Shown here: one piece after another, positions 1 to 8,589 of the stretch | How the letters are laid out: the number at the start of each line of letters is the position of its first letter | Position numbering within the stretch: the stretch's first letter is position 1 | Assembly (NCBI GenBank): GCA_001817115.1 | Contig: MHHS01000008.1 | Location: forward strand, 1-32,815 | Direction: 5' to 3' | Length of the DNA stretch: 32,815 nt | Origin: Candidatus Andersenbacteria bacterium RIFCSPHIGHO2_12_FULL_45_11b | GTDB lineage: Bacteria; Patescibacteriota; Andersenbacteria; UBA10190 | Notes under the pieces: generated by a model | Seen by the model: the letters and a program-made list of their open reading frames with translations, nothing else | Databases searched by the model: none | What the model was told of the DNA's origin: nothing | Made by a program: the position numbers and the translations under genes

Positions 1-13
1 ATTTTCGAAGAAC

Positions 14-42
14 ACTTTGCTGCACACGTTGTGCAGCAAAGT
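14..42. repeat. Perfect inverted repeat
   Basis: actttgctgcaca-cgt-tgtgcagcaaagt, 13-bp arms. Confidence 0.75.
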
Positions 43-122
43 ACGTGCAATAATAGCATTTTTTATCTACTTCTGTCAATCGATACCCGACCACCCCTCT
101 CTCCGTCTAGGAAGAGGGCGGT

Positions 123-151
123 TTGACGTTTTACACCCCTTTTGATACACT
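123..151 (+). promoter_or_regulatory. Promoter TTGACG-N17-TACACT with extended -10 (TGA) for rpsF
   Basis: -10 ends 6 nt before the rpsF ATG. Confidence 0.75.
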
Positions 152-157
152 ACTGCA

Positions 158-1139
<982 letters not shown>

Positions 1140-1145
1140 CGTATT

Positions 1146-1373
1146 ATGATGCAAAAACAACAACGGAAATATCCAACAGAATGCGTGATGTGCGCTGAAA
1201 AATTGCACACAATTCCAATGCAAGACACGGAATTGCTCCGCAAATTCATGAGCGGACAAAACAAGATTCTGCCTCGCCGAAAAACGGGGGCATGCGCAAA
1301 ACACCAACGCGTTATCTCTCGCGAAATCAAGCGCGGACGAGACATGGGCATTCTGCGATTTAGAGGACAGTAG
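1146..1373 (+). CDS. rpsR: 30S ribosomal protein S18
   Basis: LLRKFMSGQNKILPRRKTGACAKHQRVISREIKRGRDMGIL matches the S18 core; operon position after ssb. Confidence 0.95.
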   Translation: MMQKQQRKYPTECVMCAEKLHTIPMQDTELLRKFMSGQNKILPRRKTGACAKHQRVISREIKRGRDMGILRFRGQ

Positions 1374-1377
1374 AGCG

Positions 1378-1452
1378 AGGTTCTAGCTGTTAGCTTATAG
1401 CTTTTTAGAAATTCGTCTACAAGCTAATTCCTAGAAGCTAAAAGCTTTATCT
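1378..1452. repeat. AGCT-rich intergenic repeat-like tract
   Basis: Recurring TAGCT/AGCT units: ctagctgttagcttatagcttttt...aagctaattcctagaagctaaaagcttt. Confidence 0.5.
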
Positions 1453-1761
1453 ATGGGTTTTATTGTAATCAACGAAGGGTTTATATGTGAGGCATGCGGC
1501 GCTGTTGTGCCTTCCGCGAAAGCTACCTGCAGAAATCATTGCACAACATGCCTTGCATCAAAACATGTTGATGAAAAAATACCGGGAGACCGAGCGTCTG
1601 TATGCCATGGACTGATGAACGCTATAGCAGTAGAAGGATCGGATCCTGACAAGCTAGACCTTATACACCAATGTACGACATGCAAAAAAATACAGCGCAA
1701 TAAAGTGGCAATAGACGACAATCGCGACGCGATTTTTGCACTGATGTCATTCCGGGCTTGA
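1453..1761 (+). CDS. RNHCP domain zinc-ribbon protein
   Basis: CEACG...RNHCTTCLASKHVDEKIPGDRASVCHGLM...HQCTTCKKIQRNKVAIDDN pattern; C-terminus and stop lie in a repeat. Confidence 0.85.
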   Translation: MGFIVINEGFICEACGAVVPSAKATCRNHCTTCLASKHVDEKIPGDRASVCHGLMNAIAVEGSDPDKLDLIHQCTTCKKIQRNKVAIDDNRDAIFALMSFRA

Positions 1762-1814
1762 CCCGGAATCCAGGCGACGATTTTCTGGATCCTGAATCAA
1801 GTTCAGGATGACAA
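1744..1814. repeat. Palindromic repeat, GTCATTCCGG family (B)
   Basis: tgtcattccgggcttgacccggaatccagg...ctggatcctgaatcaagttcaggatgacaa; related copies at 15822 and 29436. Confidence 0.85.
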
Positions 1815-1822
1815 CTTCGTTG

Positions 1823-2419
1823 TCACTTCACCTCGACCGACGTAATCGTAATCGGGTCATTCGGCAAATCATTCTCATTTCTTGGAACATTCACAATAGC
1901 GTCTGCAACGTCCATGCCGGATACCACTTTGCCGAACACAGAATATCCGCCGTTCAAACTCGCATTATCAACGACATTAATGAAGAACTGACTGCCGCCG
2001 GAATGAGGCTGGCCAGTGTTCGCCATTGCAACCATTCCGCGCGTATTTGAAAGACCATTTTCAAATTCATCATCGATAGTATATCCCGGTCCGCCAGTAC
2101 CGTACGACGCAACATCGTCGCCCTTCGTATTAGGATCGCCTACTTGAATCATAAAGTTCGGAATTATGCGATGAAACTTTACGCCGTTATAAAACCCGCT
2201 ATTTGCCAATTTTAGAAAATTCTCCACGGTAGCAGGGGCCTTGTCTGGATACAGTTCAATAACGATATCGCCCTTTGATGTTTTAAGCGTAACTTCTTGT
2301 CCGCTTGCCTGTTGACTTGTACTCGATTGCTCCATAGGTTTGTTAAGTGAAAAATAATATATAGCCCCAGCTATTATGATAATAAGAATAACAAAGGGTA
2401 AAAAAAGTTGTTTGTTCAT
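1823..2419 (-). CDS. Membrane-anchored/exported peptidyl-prolyl cis-trans isomerase, cyclophilin type
   Basis: N-terminal TM segment; cyclophilin motifs FHRIIPNFMIQVGDP, GMVAMANTGQPHSGGSQFFI. Confidence 0.93.
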   Translation of the reverse strand: MNKQLFLPFVILIIIIAGAIYYFSLNKPMEQSSTSQQASGQEVTLKTSKGDIVIELYPDKAPATVENFLKLANSGFYNGVKFHRIIPNFMIQVGDPNTKGDDVASYGTGGPGYTIDDEFENGLSNTRGMVAMANTGQPHSGGSQFFINVVDNASLNGGYSVFGKVVSGMDVADAIVNVPRNENDLPNDPITITSVEVK

Positions 2420-2448
2420 AGGGAAAGTATAGCATAGCCGACGCGCTT

Positions 2449-2550
2449 CTCTCTCCCTGCATAGGGAGAGAGCAAGAGAGAGGGTCCCCGGCCCCGCGAA
2501 CGCGACGACGAAACCCTCATCCTAGCCTTCTCCCTATCCAGGGAGAAGGA
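2449..2550. repeat. Composite double-hairpin repeat, CTCTCCC...GGGAGAG family (C), intergenic copy
   Basis: Left hairpin tctctccctgcatagggagaga, core ...cgcgaacgcgacgacgaaaccctc..., right hairpin ccttctccctatccagggagaagg; homologous copy inside the EamA gene at 29184-29277. Confidence 0.85.
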
Positions 2551-2562
2551 AACCTATGGCGC

Positions 2563-3606
2563 CTACCTCCCCTCCATCGTCGCCTTATCTTCCGCTTCCA
2601 CGGCTACCCAAATTGCTTTTTCTAATTCTTTAGCAACAGCCGGATTCTGTCTCAGAAACACTTTTGCAGCCTCTCTGCCTTGTCCAATTTTCGTATCGCC
2701 GATAGAAAGCCAGCTTCCTGCCTTCTGCACCAATTTAAATTCTATCCCCTTATCGATTAAGTCGCCCTCATAACTTATACCCTCGTTATACATAATGTCG
2801 AATTCCGCGACACGGAACGGAGGAGCAACTTTATTTTTTACTACCTTCACATACGCTCTGCTCCCGATAATTTTTTCCCCCATTTTAATCTGTGCGCGAC
2901 GCCGAATCTCCAATCGAACGGAAGCGTAAAATTTGAGCGCTTTTCCTCCGGTAGTTTCTTCCGGGTTCCCAAACACCACGCCAATTTTCATGCGAATCTG
3001 GTTGATAAAAATGACAGTGGTATTGGTCTTTGCAACAATACCAGTAAGCTTGCGTAATGCCTGGCTCATCAGCCTGGCCTGCAAGCCCATATGGGAGTCT
3101 CCCATTTCTCCTTCAATTTCTGCGCGCGGAGTAAGCGCCGCGACAGAATCTACTACAATCAAATCAACGGCCCCGGACTTTACCAGCGTTTCAACGATAT
3201 CTAACGCCTGTTCGCCGTTGTCTGGCTGGCTGATCAGCAAATCATTAAGGTTTACTCCTATTCGTTTCGCATATTGCGGATCAAGCGCATGCTCTGCATC
3301 CACGTATGCAACAGTTCCTTTTTTCTTCTGACAATTTGCCGTAATGTGCAGTGCGAGCGTAGATTTTCCAGACGACTCCGGACCATATATCTCGATCACT
3401 CTCCCTCGAGGCACGCCCCCGATCCCAAGCGCGATATCAAGCGATACCGAACCGGTAGGAATAGCGTCAATATCTACTTTCTTAATCTCTCCTAAGCGCA
3501 TAATTGCACCGTCTCCGAATTTCTCCTTGATCATATCAACAGCAGACCCCACTGCAATTGCTCGATCGTCTTGTTTCTCTTTTGTTTTAATTGATTCTGA
3601 TTGCAT
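2563..3606 (-). CDS. recA: Recombinase RecA
   Basis: Walker [86 protein letters not shown]. Confidence 0.99.
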   Translation of the reverse strand: MQSESIKTKEKQDDRAIAVGSAVDMIKEKFGDGAIMRLGEIKKVDIDAIPTGSVSLDIALGIGGVPRGRVIEIYGPESSGKSTLALHITANCQKKKGTVAYVDAEHALDPQYAKRIGVNLNDLLISQPDNGEQALDIVETLVKSGAVDLIVVDSVAALTPRAEIEGEMGDSHMGLQARLMSQALRKLTGIVAKTNTTVIFINQIRMKIGVVFGNPEETTGGKALKFYASVRLEIRRRAQIKMGEKIIGSRAYVKVVKNKVAPPFRVAEFDIMYNEGISYEGDLIDKGIEFKLVQKAGSWLSIGDTKIGQGREAAKVFLRQNPAVAKELEKAIWVAVEAEDKATMEGR

Positions 3607-3618
3607 ACAATAAGCGTA

Positions 3619-4281
3619 CTACTTTTCACGGAGTAAAAACAGTTCCTTTGTACTCGCTGCCCCCGAGGCATTTACTGCCTGCACCCGCACCGGATTAATA
3701 CCGATATGAAGCCTTAGTTGTGCAGAAAATGTGGCATCTGGCTTTAATAAAACTTGTTCCTCGTTAATTGTCAGCCGAACATTTTCCTCCGCCTCCCCCG
3801 CAATCATCACATCAGATCCGTCTATTACATACCCCATAGGGGATGTAATAACAAGATCAGGCACCTTCCAGAATGACTGCACCTGCCATGCGATGTACCC
3901 CCCCACAAGAATCGCCACGCACGCCACAAGCACAATAATAACAAAGCGCGGATTCAATAAACGATCAAACAACCGATCGGGACTCAGCATTTTTAGCGGT
4001 ACCCGCGTACGAACCGCAGAAAGAGCCCTCAGCATACTGCGCAAATCTTTCGCTGAATAGGTTCCTAGATATGTCGCGTATGTCGTATATGCTCCTCGCG
4101 CATAAAGCTCCGCCGAAAATACGGAGTAATCCTCTTGTTCTAGCGCAGCCAGCTGGCTTACAGGTATGCGCAATTCTTTTGATATTTCCTCAAGAGAAAC
4201 ATTGCACGCAATGCGCCGAGCAAGTAAGCGCGCGCCAATGTCGGTGTGCTGCCCGCCCTTGCGAGAACGAACCCCTACCAT
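3619..4281 (-). CDS. RodZ-like HTH_25 membrane protein
   Basis: N-terminal HTH (GARLLARRIACNVSLEEISKELRIPVSQLAALEQEDYSVF), one TM helix, C-terminal beta-rich extracytoplasmic domain. Confidence 0.75.
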   Translation of the reverse strand: MVGVRSRKGGQHTDIGARLLARRIACNVSLEEISKELRIPVSQLAALEQEDYSVFSAELYARGAYTTYATYLGTYSAKDLRSMLRALSAVRTRVPLKMLSPDRLFDRLLNPRFVIIVLVACVAILVGGYIAWQVQSFWKVPDLVITSPMGYVIDGSDVMIAGEAEENVRLTINEEQVLLKPDATFSAQLRLHIGINPVRVQAVNASGAASTKELFLLREK

Positions 4282-6500
4282 GATTCTGGCCTCCTATCGT
4301 TCGCAGGCGGCACATCCTCCATCTCATTCTCGCTTGGCATTCCAAAACTTGGGATTTGTTCTCCGTATCCCTCTTCCGGCTGAGATAGTACATCGCGCGG
4401 CTTATTTCCTTCTTGCGGCGCAATCACACCGAATTCTTCCAGCATATCAAGCAAACGTGCTGCGCGAGAGTACCCAACCCGAAGGCGTCGCTGCAGAAGC
4501 GATGCGCTCGCCTTTCCAGATTCCAGCACGAGGCGCTTTGCGTCTTCAAACAGCACATCATCCCCGGCATCTCCCGCTTCGCCGCTACCCGCATGCGCAG
4601 ACGCTATAATAGAATCATCAAAACTTACTTCCATCGGGTTTTTATCGCGAATTTCCTGAACAACCTGGCGGACTTCTTCTTCTGATATAAATCCTCCTTG
4701 CAAACGAGTAGGCTTTGCGCGATCGCCCGGCAAGAATAGCATATCTCCGCTTCCGAGCAATTTTTCAGCACCGGCACCATCTAGAATAGTTCTGGAATCA
4801 ATCTGCGAAGCAACATTAAAAGCAATACGTGCAGGAATGTTCGCTTTAATAATACCGGTAATAACATTTACAGAGGGGCGCTGCGTAGCAAGCACTAAGT
4901 GGATACCGATTGCACGCGCCATCTGCGCCAAACGCACAATCATGCCTTCTACATCGCGCGAGTGGGTTGCCATCAAGTCTGCCAACTCATCAATCACGAT
5001 AACGATCAGGGGCATCGCCTGGTCTGGATTATTCGCATTAAATGATGCCAGGTTTCGCGACCCGGATTCTGCGAGCAGACGGTACCTGCGATCCATTTCT
5101 TTTACCGCCCACTTCAGCGCATTCACCGTTTTATCAGGTTCGGTAATAACTGGCGTAAGCAAGTGCGGAATATTATTGTAGAGCGACAACTCCACTCGCT
5201 TCGGATCCACTAAAATCATACGAACTAATGCCGGAGAATTTCTATAGAGAAGAGATAATATTAATGTATTGATAAAAATGGATTTTCCAGAACCCGTAGC
5301 ACCAGCGATAAGCAAGTGTGGCATGGATTCGATTGTTCCCACCTGCGTGATGCCGGCGACGTCTTTCCCTAGGACTATAGTGAGCGGGGATTGCGCTTTC
5401 GTAAAGCTCTTTGATGCAAGCAAATCTTTTAATCGAACAAGCGAAACGTCTTTATTCGGAATTTCAATACCAACCAAGTTTGTATTCGGTATAGGAGCCT
5501 CAATACGAATAGGGTGCGCAGCAAGAGCTAGTGCTAAATCATTTTGCAAAGCCATAATGCGCGACAGCTTCACGCCCTCTTCCGGACGGAGCGTATACTG
5601 CGCAACCGTAGGGCCAACGCTCACTTTTCCCATCGTAACTGCAATACCGAACTTCTCCAGCGTAGATTGAATAAGCTTCTTATTCGCTTCAACATCTCCG
5701 CTATCCGGCTTGCTGATAGATGAATGAAGAATATCAAGCGACGGCGCCACATATGCTTTATTCGCAGCTTTTCGCTGTGCCTGCATACGCTCTCGCTGCT
5801 CTTGTTCCTGCTTTCGCTGTTCCTCCTGAAGCCTCAGCTGGTTCGGATCCGTCGCAGGAGCGGAGCCTATCCTCCTGCTCACACGAAACAACGGCAGAGT
5901 GGATTCCTGCCCATCTTCTGCCCCCTGATCATCCTCGCCATTCTCTTCATCAGCCGATTCTCTGCGCGCCGGCATAAATCCTAACACCCAATCCTTTACG
6001 TCTTTAGGAGAAATATTAAACGTAAGAAAAACTCCGACAATAAGTGCTCCGGTAAAAATTATTCCCGATGCAATAGAAGAAAATGCCTTGGAGAGTGGAA
6101 ATACTAATAAGAACCCGATAATGCCGCCGCCTCTGCCTTCAAGCGCAGCCTGATATGCATCTTCAACAGGAATACCCGCAATATGAAATGTACCCAACAA
6201 CCCCACTGCTAATAAAATAATCCCAACAATGCGAGTACGAGGAAATAAGTCCTCGCGCGGACGAATAAGCAGAACACCGACTGCAATTAATACGAATGGC
6301 ACCAAATATCCCAAAATTCCAAATAACTGGCGCATGGCGGTTAAAATAAAGCTTCCGGAAGGGCCCGCTGCGGAAAAAAAACTGAGTATAGCGATAACAG
6401 CAAATACAATACACAGAATGCCGGCCACTGCCCGCTTAATTTCCGGTTTCAGCCAGGAGCTAGATTTCCGCTTCGAAGACGCAAAAGGATTCCATCGCAT
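4275..6500 (-). CDS. ftsK: FtsK/SpoIIIE DNA translocase
   Basis: N-terminal TM helices, Walker A (LIAGATGSGKS), DPKRVELSLYNNIPHLLTPV, LATQRPSVNVITGIIKANIPARIAFNVASQIDSRTILD, C-terminal winged-helix gamma domain. Confidence 0.97.
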   Translation of the reverse strand: MRWNPFASSKRKSSSWLKPEIKRAVAGILCIVFAVIAILSFFSAAGPSGSFILTAMRQLFGILGYLVPFVLIAVGVLLIRPREDLFPRTRIVGIILLAVGLLGTFHIAGIPVEDAYQAALEGRGGGIIGFLLVFPLSKAFSSIASGIIFTGALIVGVFLTFNISPKDVKDWVLGFMPARRESADEENGEDDQGAEDGQESTLPLFRVSRRIGSAPATDPNQLRLQEEQRKQEQEQRERMQAQRKAANKAYVAPSLDILHSSISKPDSGDVEANKKLIQSTLEKFGIAVTMGKVSVGPTVAQYTLRPEEGVKLSRIMALQNDLALALAAHPIRIEAPIPNTNLVGIEIPNKDVSLVRLKDLLASKSFTKAQSPLTIVLGKDVAGITQVGTIESMPHLLIAGATGSGKSIFINTLILSLLYRNSPALVRMILVDPKRVELSLYNNIPHLLTPVITEPDKTVNALKWAVKEMDRRYRLLAESGSRNLASFNANNPDQAMPLIVIVIDELADLMATHSRDVEGMIVRLAQMARAIGIHLVLATQRPSVNVITGIIKANIPARIAFNVASQIDSRTILDGAGAEKLLGSGDMLFLPGDRAKPTRLQGGFISEEEVRQVVQEIRDKNPMEVSFDDSIIASAHAGSGEAGDAGDDVLFEDAKRLVLESGKASASLLQRRLRVGYSRAARLLDMLEEFGVIAPQEGNKPRDVLSQPEEGYGEQIPSFGMPSENEMEDVPPANDRRPESW

Positions 6501-6550
6501 AGGGTGTATTGTAGCGTAAAACTGTCATTCCCGCGAAGGAGGGGAAACGA

Positions 6551-6763
6551 CTACTTGGCCTTTCCTGAAATTTCGTATTTAAATTCTTCTGTATTCAACT
6601 CCGGAATTTGCTTTGAAACATTTAATAACTCGATACCTGCAATTTTCCCAGCTTCATCTCTATCAAAAATCACGCCATCACGAACCTCTTCGCTTTCAGC
6701 GTATGGCATCTCGCTCAAGCGAATATACATTGCATCTTCTTTTGGATCGTAGTTGATGTTCAT
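6551..6763 (-). CDS. DUF2283 domain protein (candidate antitoxin-like partner)
   Basis: MNINYDPKEDAMYIRLSEMPYAESEEVRDGVIFDRDEAGKIAGIELLNVSK is DUF2283-like; overlaps the DUF4258 ORF by 4 nt. Confidence 0.8.
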   Translation of the reverse strand: MNINYDPKEDAMYIRLSEMPYAESEEVRDGVIFDRDEAGKIAGIELLNVSKQIPELNTEEFKYEISGKAK

Positions 6764-7014
6764 AGGCTATATTTATCTATCTTTGTAGTGATATATGTCG
6801 TAATAATACGAATAGTATTTTTATCTATTTTTTTATAAATTACCCTACAAAGAACATCTCTAGCATGCCACCGCACCTTCTTTTGCGCAACTATAGTTCG
6901 ATCATCGCGATGAGTGGTCTTTTCTGATTTTCGCACCACTGTACGCACAATTTCTTTCGAAACATCTCGCAATTTCATTTGAAATTCAGCATGACGTGAA
7001 AACTGTATACGCAT
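6760..7014 (-). CDS. DUF4258 domain protein (candidate toxin-like partner)
   Basis: FSRHAEFQMKLRDVS..., HARDVLCRVIYKK; internal start MRIQFSRH preferred over the 7044 ORF start. Confidence 0.7.
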   Translation of the reverse strand: MRIQFSRHAEFQMKLRDVSKEIVRTVVRKSEKTTHRDDRTIVAQKKVRWHARDVLCRVIYKKIDKNTIRIITTYITTKIDKYSL

Positions 7015-7044
7015 ACATACATTATACACATACAATTTTGGCAA

Positions 7045-7084
7045 ATAAAAAAGCCCGGCGCAGAGAGAAAATCTCTCCGCGCGG
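7045..7084 (-). terminator. Intrinsic terminator (copy 1 of near-identical pair)
   Basis: Minus strand: GCGCGGAGAGATTTTCTCTCTGCGCCGGGCTTTTTT hairpin plus U-run downstream of the 7105-7329 gene. Confidence 0.8.
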
Positions 7085-7104
7085 ACTTAGAAAGAACAAT
7101 GAAC

Positions 7105-7329
7105 TTACTCTTTTTTTGTTGTCTCGTGTGGGTCTAACACACTGTACGTCACTTTTACGTCATGCCCAAGAAGCATTGGAAATGCACTCATGAGTATGCT
7201 TACCCCGCAAAAACATCCAAACGCTCCTACAACTCTAATGGCATTTTCCGACAGACGCTCTGGATCAATTAGGGTTATGATGCACATAGGCACCAAGAAA
7301 CAAGTCACCGAAATCAAAGATTGCATCAT
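7105..7329 (-). CDS. Small two-TM membrane protein of unknown function
   Basis: MMQSLISVTCFLVPMCIITLIDP...; strong SD (AGGAGGAATTCGAACATG); consensus promoter upstream and terminator downstream. Confidence 0.65.
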   Translation of the reverse strand: MMQSLISVTCFLVPMCIITLIDPERLSENAIRVVGAFGCFCGVSILMSAFPMLLGHDVKVTYSVLDPHETTKKE

Positions 7330-7386
7330 GTTCGAATTCCTCCTGTAGGTTTTGAATGTTCCCTCGAAACAAATCACTAACTTATC

Positions 7387-7416
7387 ATTATATACCTAAA
7401 ACTATGCATTTGTCAA
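7387..7416 (-). promoter_or_regulatory. Sigma70-type promoter TTGACA-N18-TATAAT
   Basis: Minus strand TTGACAAATGCATAGTTTTAGGTATATAAT upstream of the small membrane-protein gene. Confidence 0.8.
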
Positions 7417-7459
7417 ATGCACGTTATTTATTTTGCTTTGTTAAGCTAAAATATTACCC

Positions 7460-7473
7460 TATACTTGTATAAT
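7460..7473 (+). promoter_or_regulatory. Putative -10 (TATAAT) overlapping short inverted repeat TATAC-TT-GTATA before hicB
   Basis: ctatacttgtataat about 28 nt upstream of the 7501 ATG. Confidence 0.45.
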
Positions 7474-7500
7474 GGCAAAATAACTGTATTCTGTAACTAT

Positions 7501-7788
7501 ATGAGTATCAAGAACCTCCAATTCTCCTTGCCAATCTCTATCGTTAAGGAAGGTAAAACATTCGTAGCACACACATCTGTGTTAGATATTTCCACATGCG
7601 CCAATAGCTTAAAAGAAGTAAAAGATAGATTTATTGAATTGGTGGAAATTTTCTTTGAGGAACTTGAAAAAAAAGGTACTACTGATGAAGTACTAGAATC
7701 AATGGGCTGGCAAAAAATAGAAAGCTCTTGGGAACCGCCCGTAGAAGTTGAGCATAGTATCGAACAATTTCAGGTACCAGCAAGATAG
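7501..7788 (+). CDS. HicB-like antitoxin
   Basis: LPISIVKEGKTFVAHTSVLDISTCANSLKEVKDRFIELVEIFFEEL resembles the HicB partial-RNase-H fold; followed by a HicA-like ORF. Start moved from 7465 to 7501. Confidence 0.75.
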   Translation: MSIKNLQFSLPISIVKEGKTFVAHTSVLDISTCANSLKEVKDRFIELVEIFFEELEKKGTTDEVLESMGWQKIESSWEPPVEVEHSIEQFQVPAR

Positions 7789-7791
7789 CAT

Positions 7792-8022
7792 ATGCCTCGG
7801 CTAGCACCGCTGCCGTATAAAAAATTTGAAAGGTTTTTACTGTACATTGGCTGTACGTTTGAACGACAAAAAGGAAGCCATAAAGTATATAGTAAAGCGG
7901 GACTATCTCGCCCAATTATTGTGCCTACATATAAGTTACTCCCTGTTATGATTATTAAGAATAATTTACGAACATTGGGATTGAGCCAAAAGCAATATTT
8001 TGAAATATTAAAGAAGCTGTAA
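7792..8022 (+). CDS. HicA-like mRNA interferase toxin
   Basis: Short dsRBD-like ORF with the GSHKVY catalytic-His motif and PTYKLLPVMIIKNNLRTLGLS. Confidence 0.8.
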   Translation: MPRLAPLPYKKFERFLLYIGCTFERQKGSHKVYSKAGLSRPIIVPTYKLLPVMIIKNNLRTLGLSQKQYFEILKKL

Positions 8023-8030
8023 AGTCGTCG

Positions 8031-8058
8031 TTCCCCTCTCCCCACTAAGGAGAAGGGA
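8031..8058. repeat. Short hairpin related to family C
   Basis: cccctctccccactaaggagaaggg downstream of hicA. Confidence 0.5.
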
Positions 8059-8060
8059 AA

Positions 8061-8102
8061 TAAAAAAAGCCCGGCGCAGAGAGAAAATCTCTCCGAGCGG
8101 GC
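8061..8102 (-). terminator. Intrinsic terminator (copy 2 of near-identical pair)
   Basis: Minus strand: GCCCGCTCGGAGAGATTTTCTCTCTGCGCCGGGCTTTTTTT; shares about 33 bp with 7045-7084. Confidence 0.85.
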
Positions 8103-8147
8103 AAAAATACGATTCCCCTATCAACGACACCCTACAGCACCCTCTCC

Positions 8148-8318
8148 TTAATTTTGAGATGGGACTAAGCACGAAATTGCGACCCCGATAATACTTAACA
8201 GTAACAAACCCATCTCTATCTTTGCCAACTTGATATCCCGTCGCTGCATCGACCGATCAATTCTGTACACTGCGTATACCCAAAGAAACAGCATGAAAAA
8301 TCCGAATCCCGCTTGCAT
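8148..8318 (-). CDS. Small membrane protein of unknown function
   Basis: MQAGFGFFMLFLWVYAVYRIDRSMQRRDIKLAKIEMGLLLLSIIGVAISCLVPSQN; promoter upstream and terminator copy 2 downstream. Confidence 0.55.
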   Translation of the reverse strand: MQAGFGFFMLFLWVYAVYRIDRSMQRRDIKLAKIEMGLLLLSIIGVAISCLVPSQN

Positions 8319-8377
8319 GATAGAGTCTTTCCGTTTACGAGTTTCCAACGAACAACCGAGACTACCGCCAGATGCTC

Positions 8378-8407
8378 ACGATATGCCAATTGCAATATGT
8401 TTGTCAA
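8378..8407 (-). promoter_or_regulatory. Sigma70-type promoter TTGACA-N18-TATCGT
   Basis: Minus strand TTGACAAACATATTGCAATTGGCATATCGT. Confidence 0.55.
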
Positions 8408-8470
8408 TATATGACATGAACGCGAAAAACCGCCTTACGGCGGCTTTTTCGACTACTTGGATTGTATCTA

Positions 8471-8589
8471 CGACTAACCTCCCCTAACCCCTCCTTCGTA
8501 AGGAGGGGAATACGACGACGTTCTCTCCCCCTTCTGCGCCCCGCGTAGCCTTGGCGAAGTGGGGACAAGGGGGAGTTTTGGAGGGGGTT
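8471..8589. repeat. Composite repeat family C, immediately 3' of rpoC, with nested module in right hairpin
   Basis: cgactaacctcccctaacccctccttcgtaaggaggggaatacg is shared exactly with 28802 onward; right hairpin ctcccccttctgcgcc...ggggacaagggggag. Confidence 0.85.

Noticed and set aside
6524-6545. tcattcccgcgaaggaggggaa upstream of ftsK as a full family B repeat
   Set aside because: Only a truncated half-element is visible; too short to call confidently.
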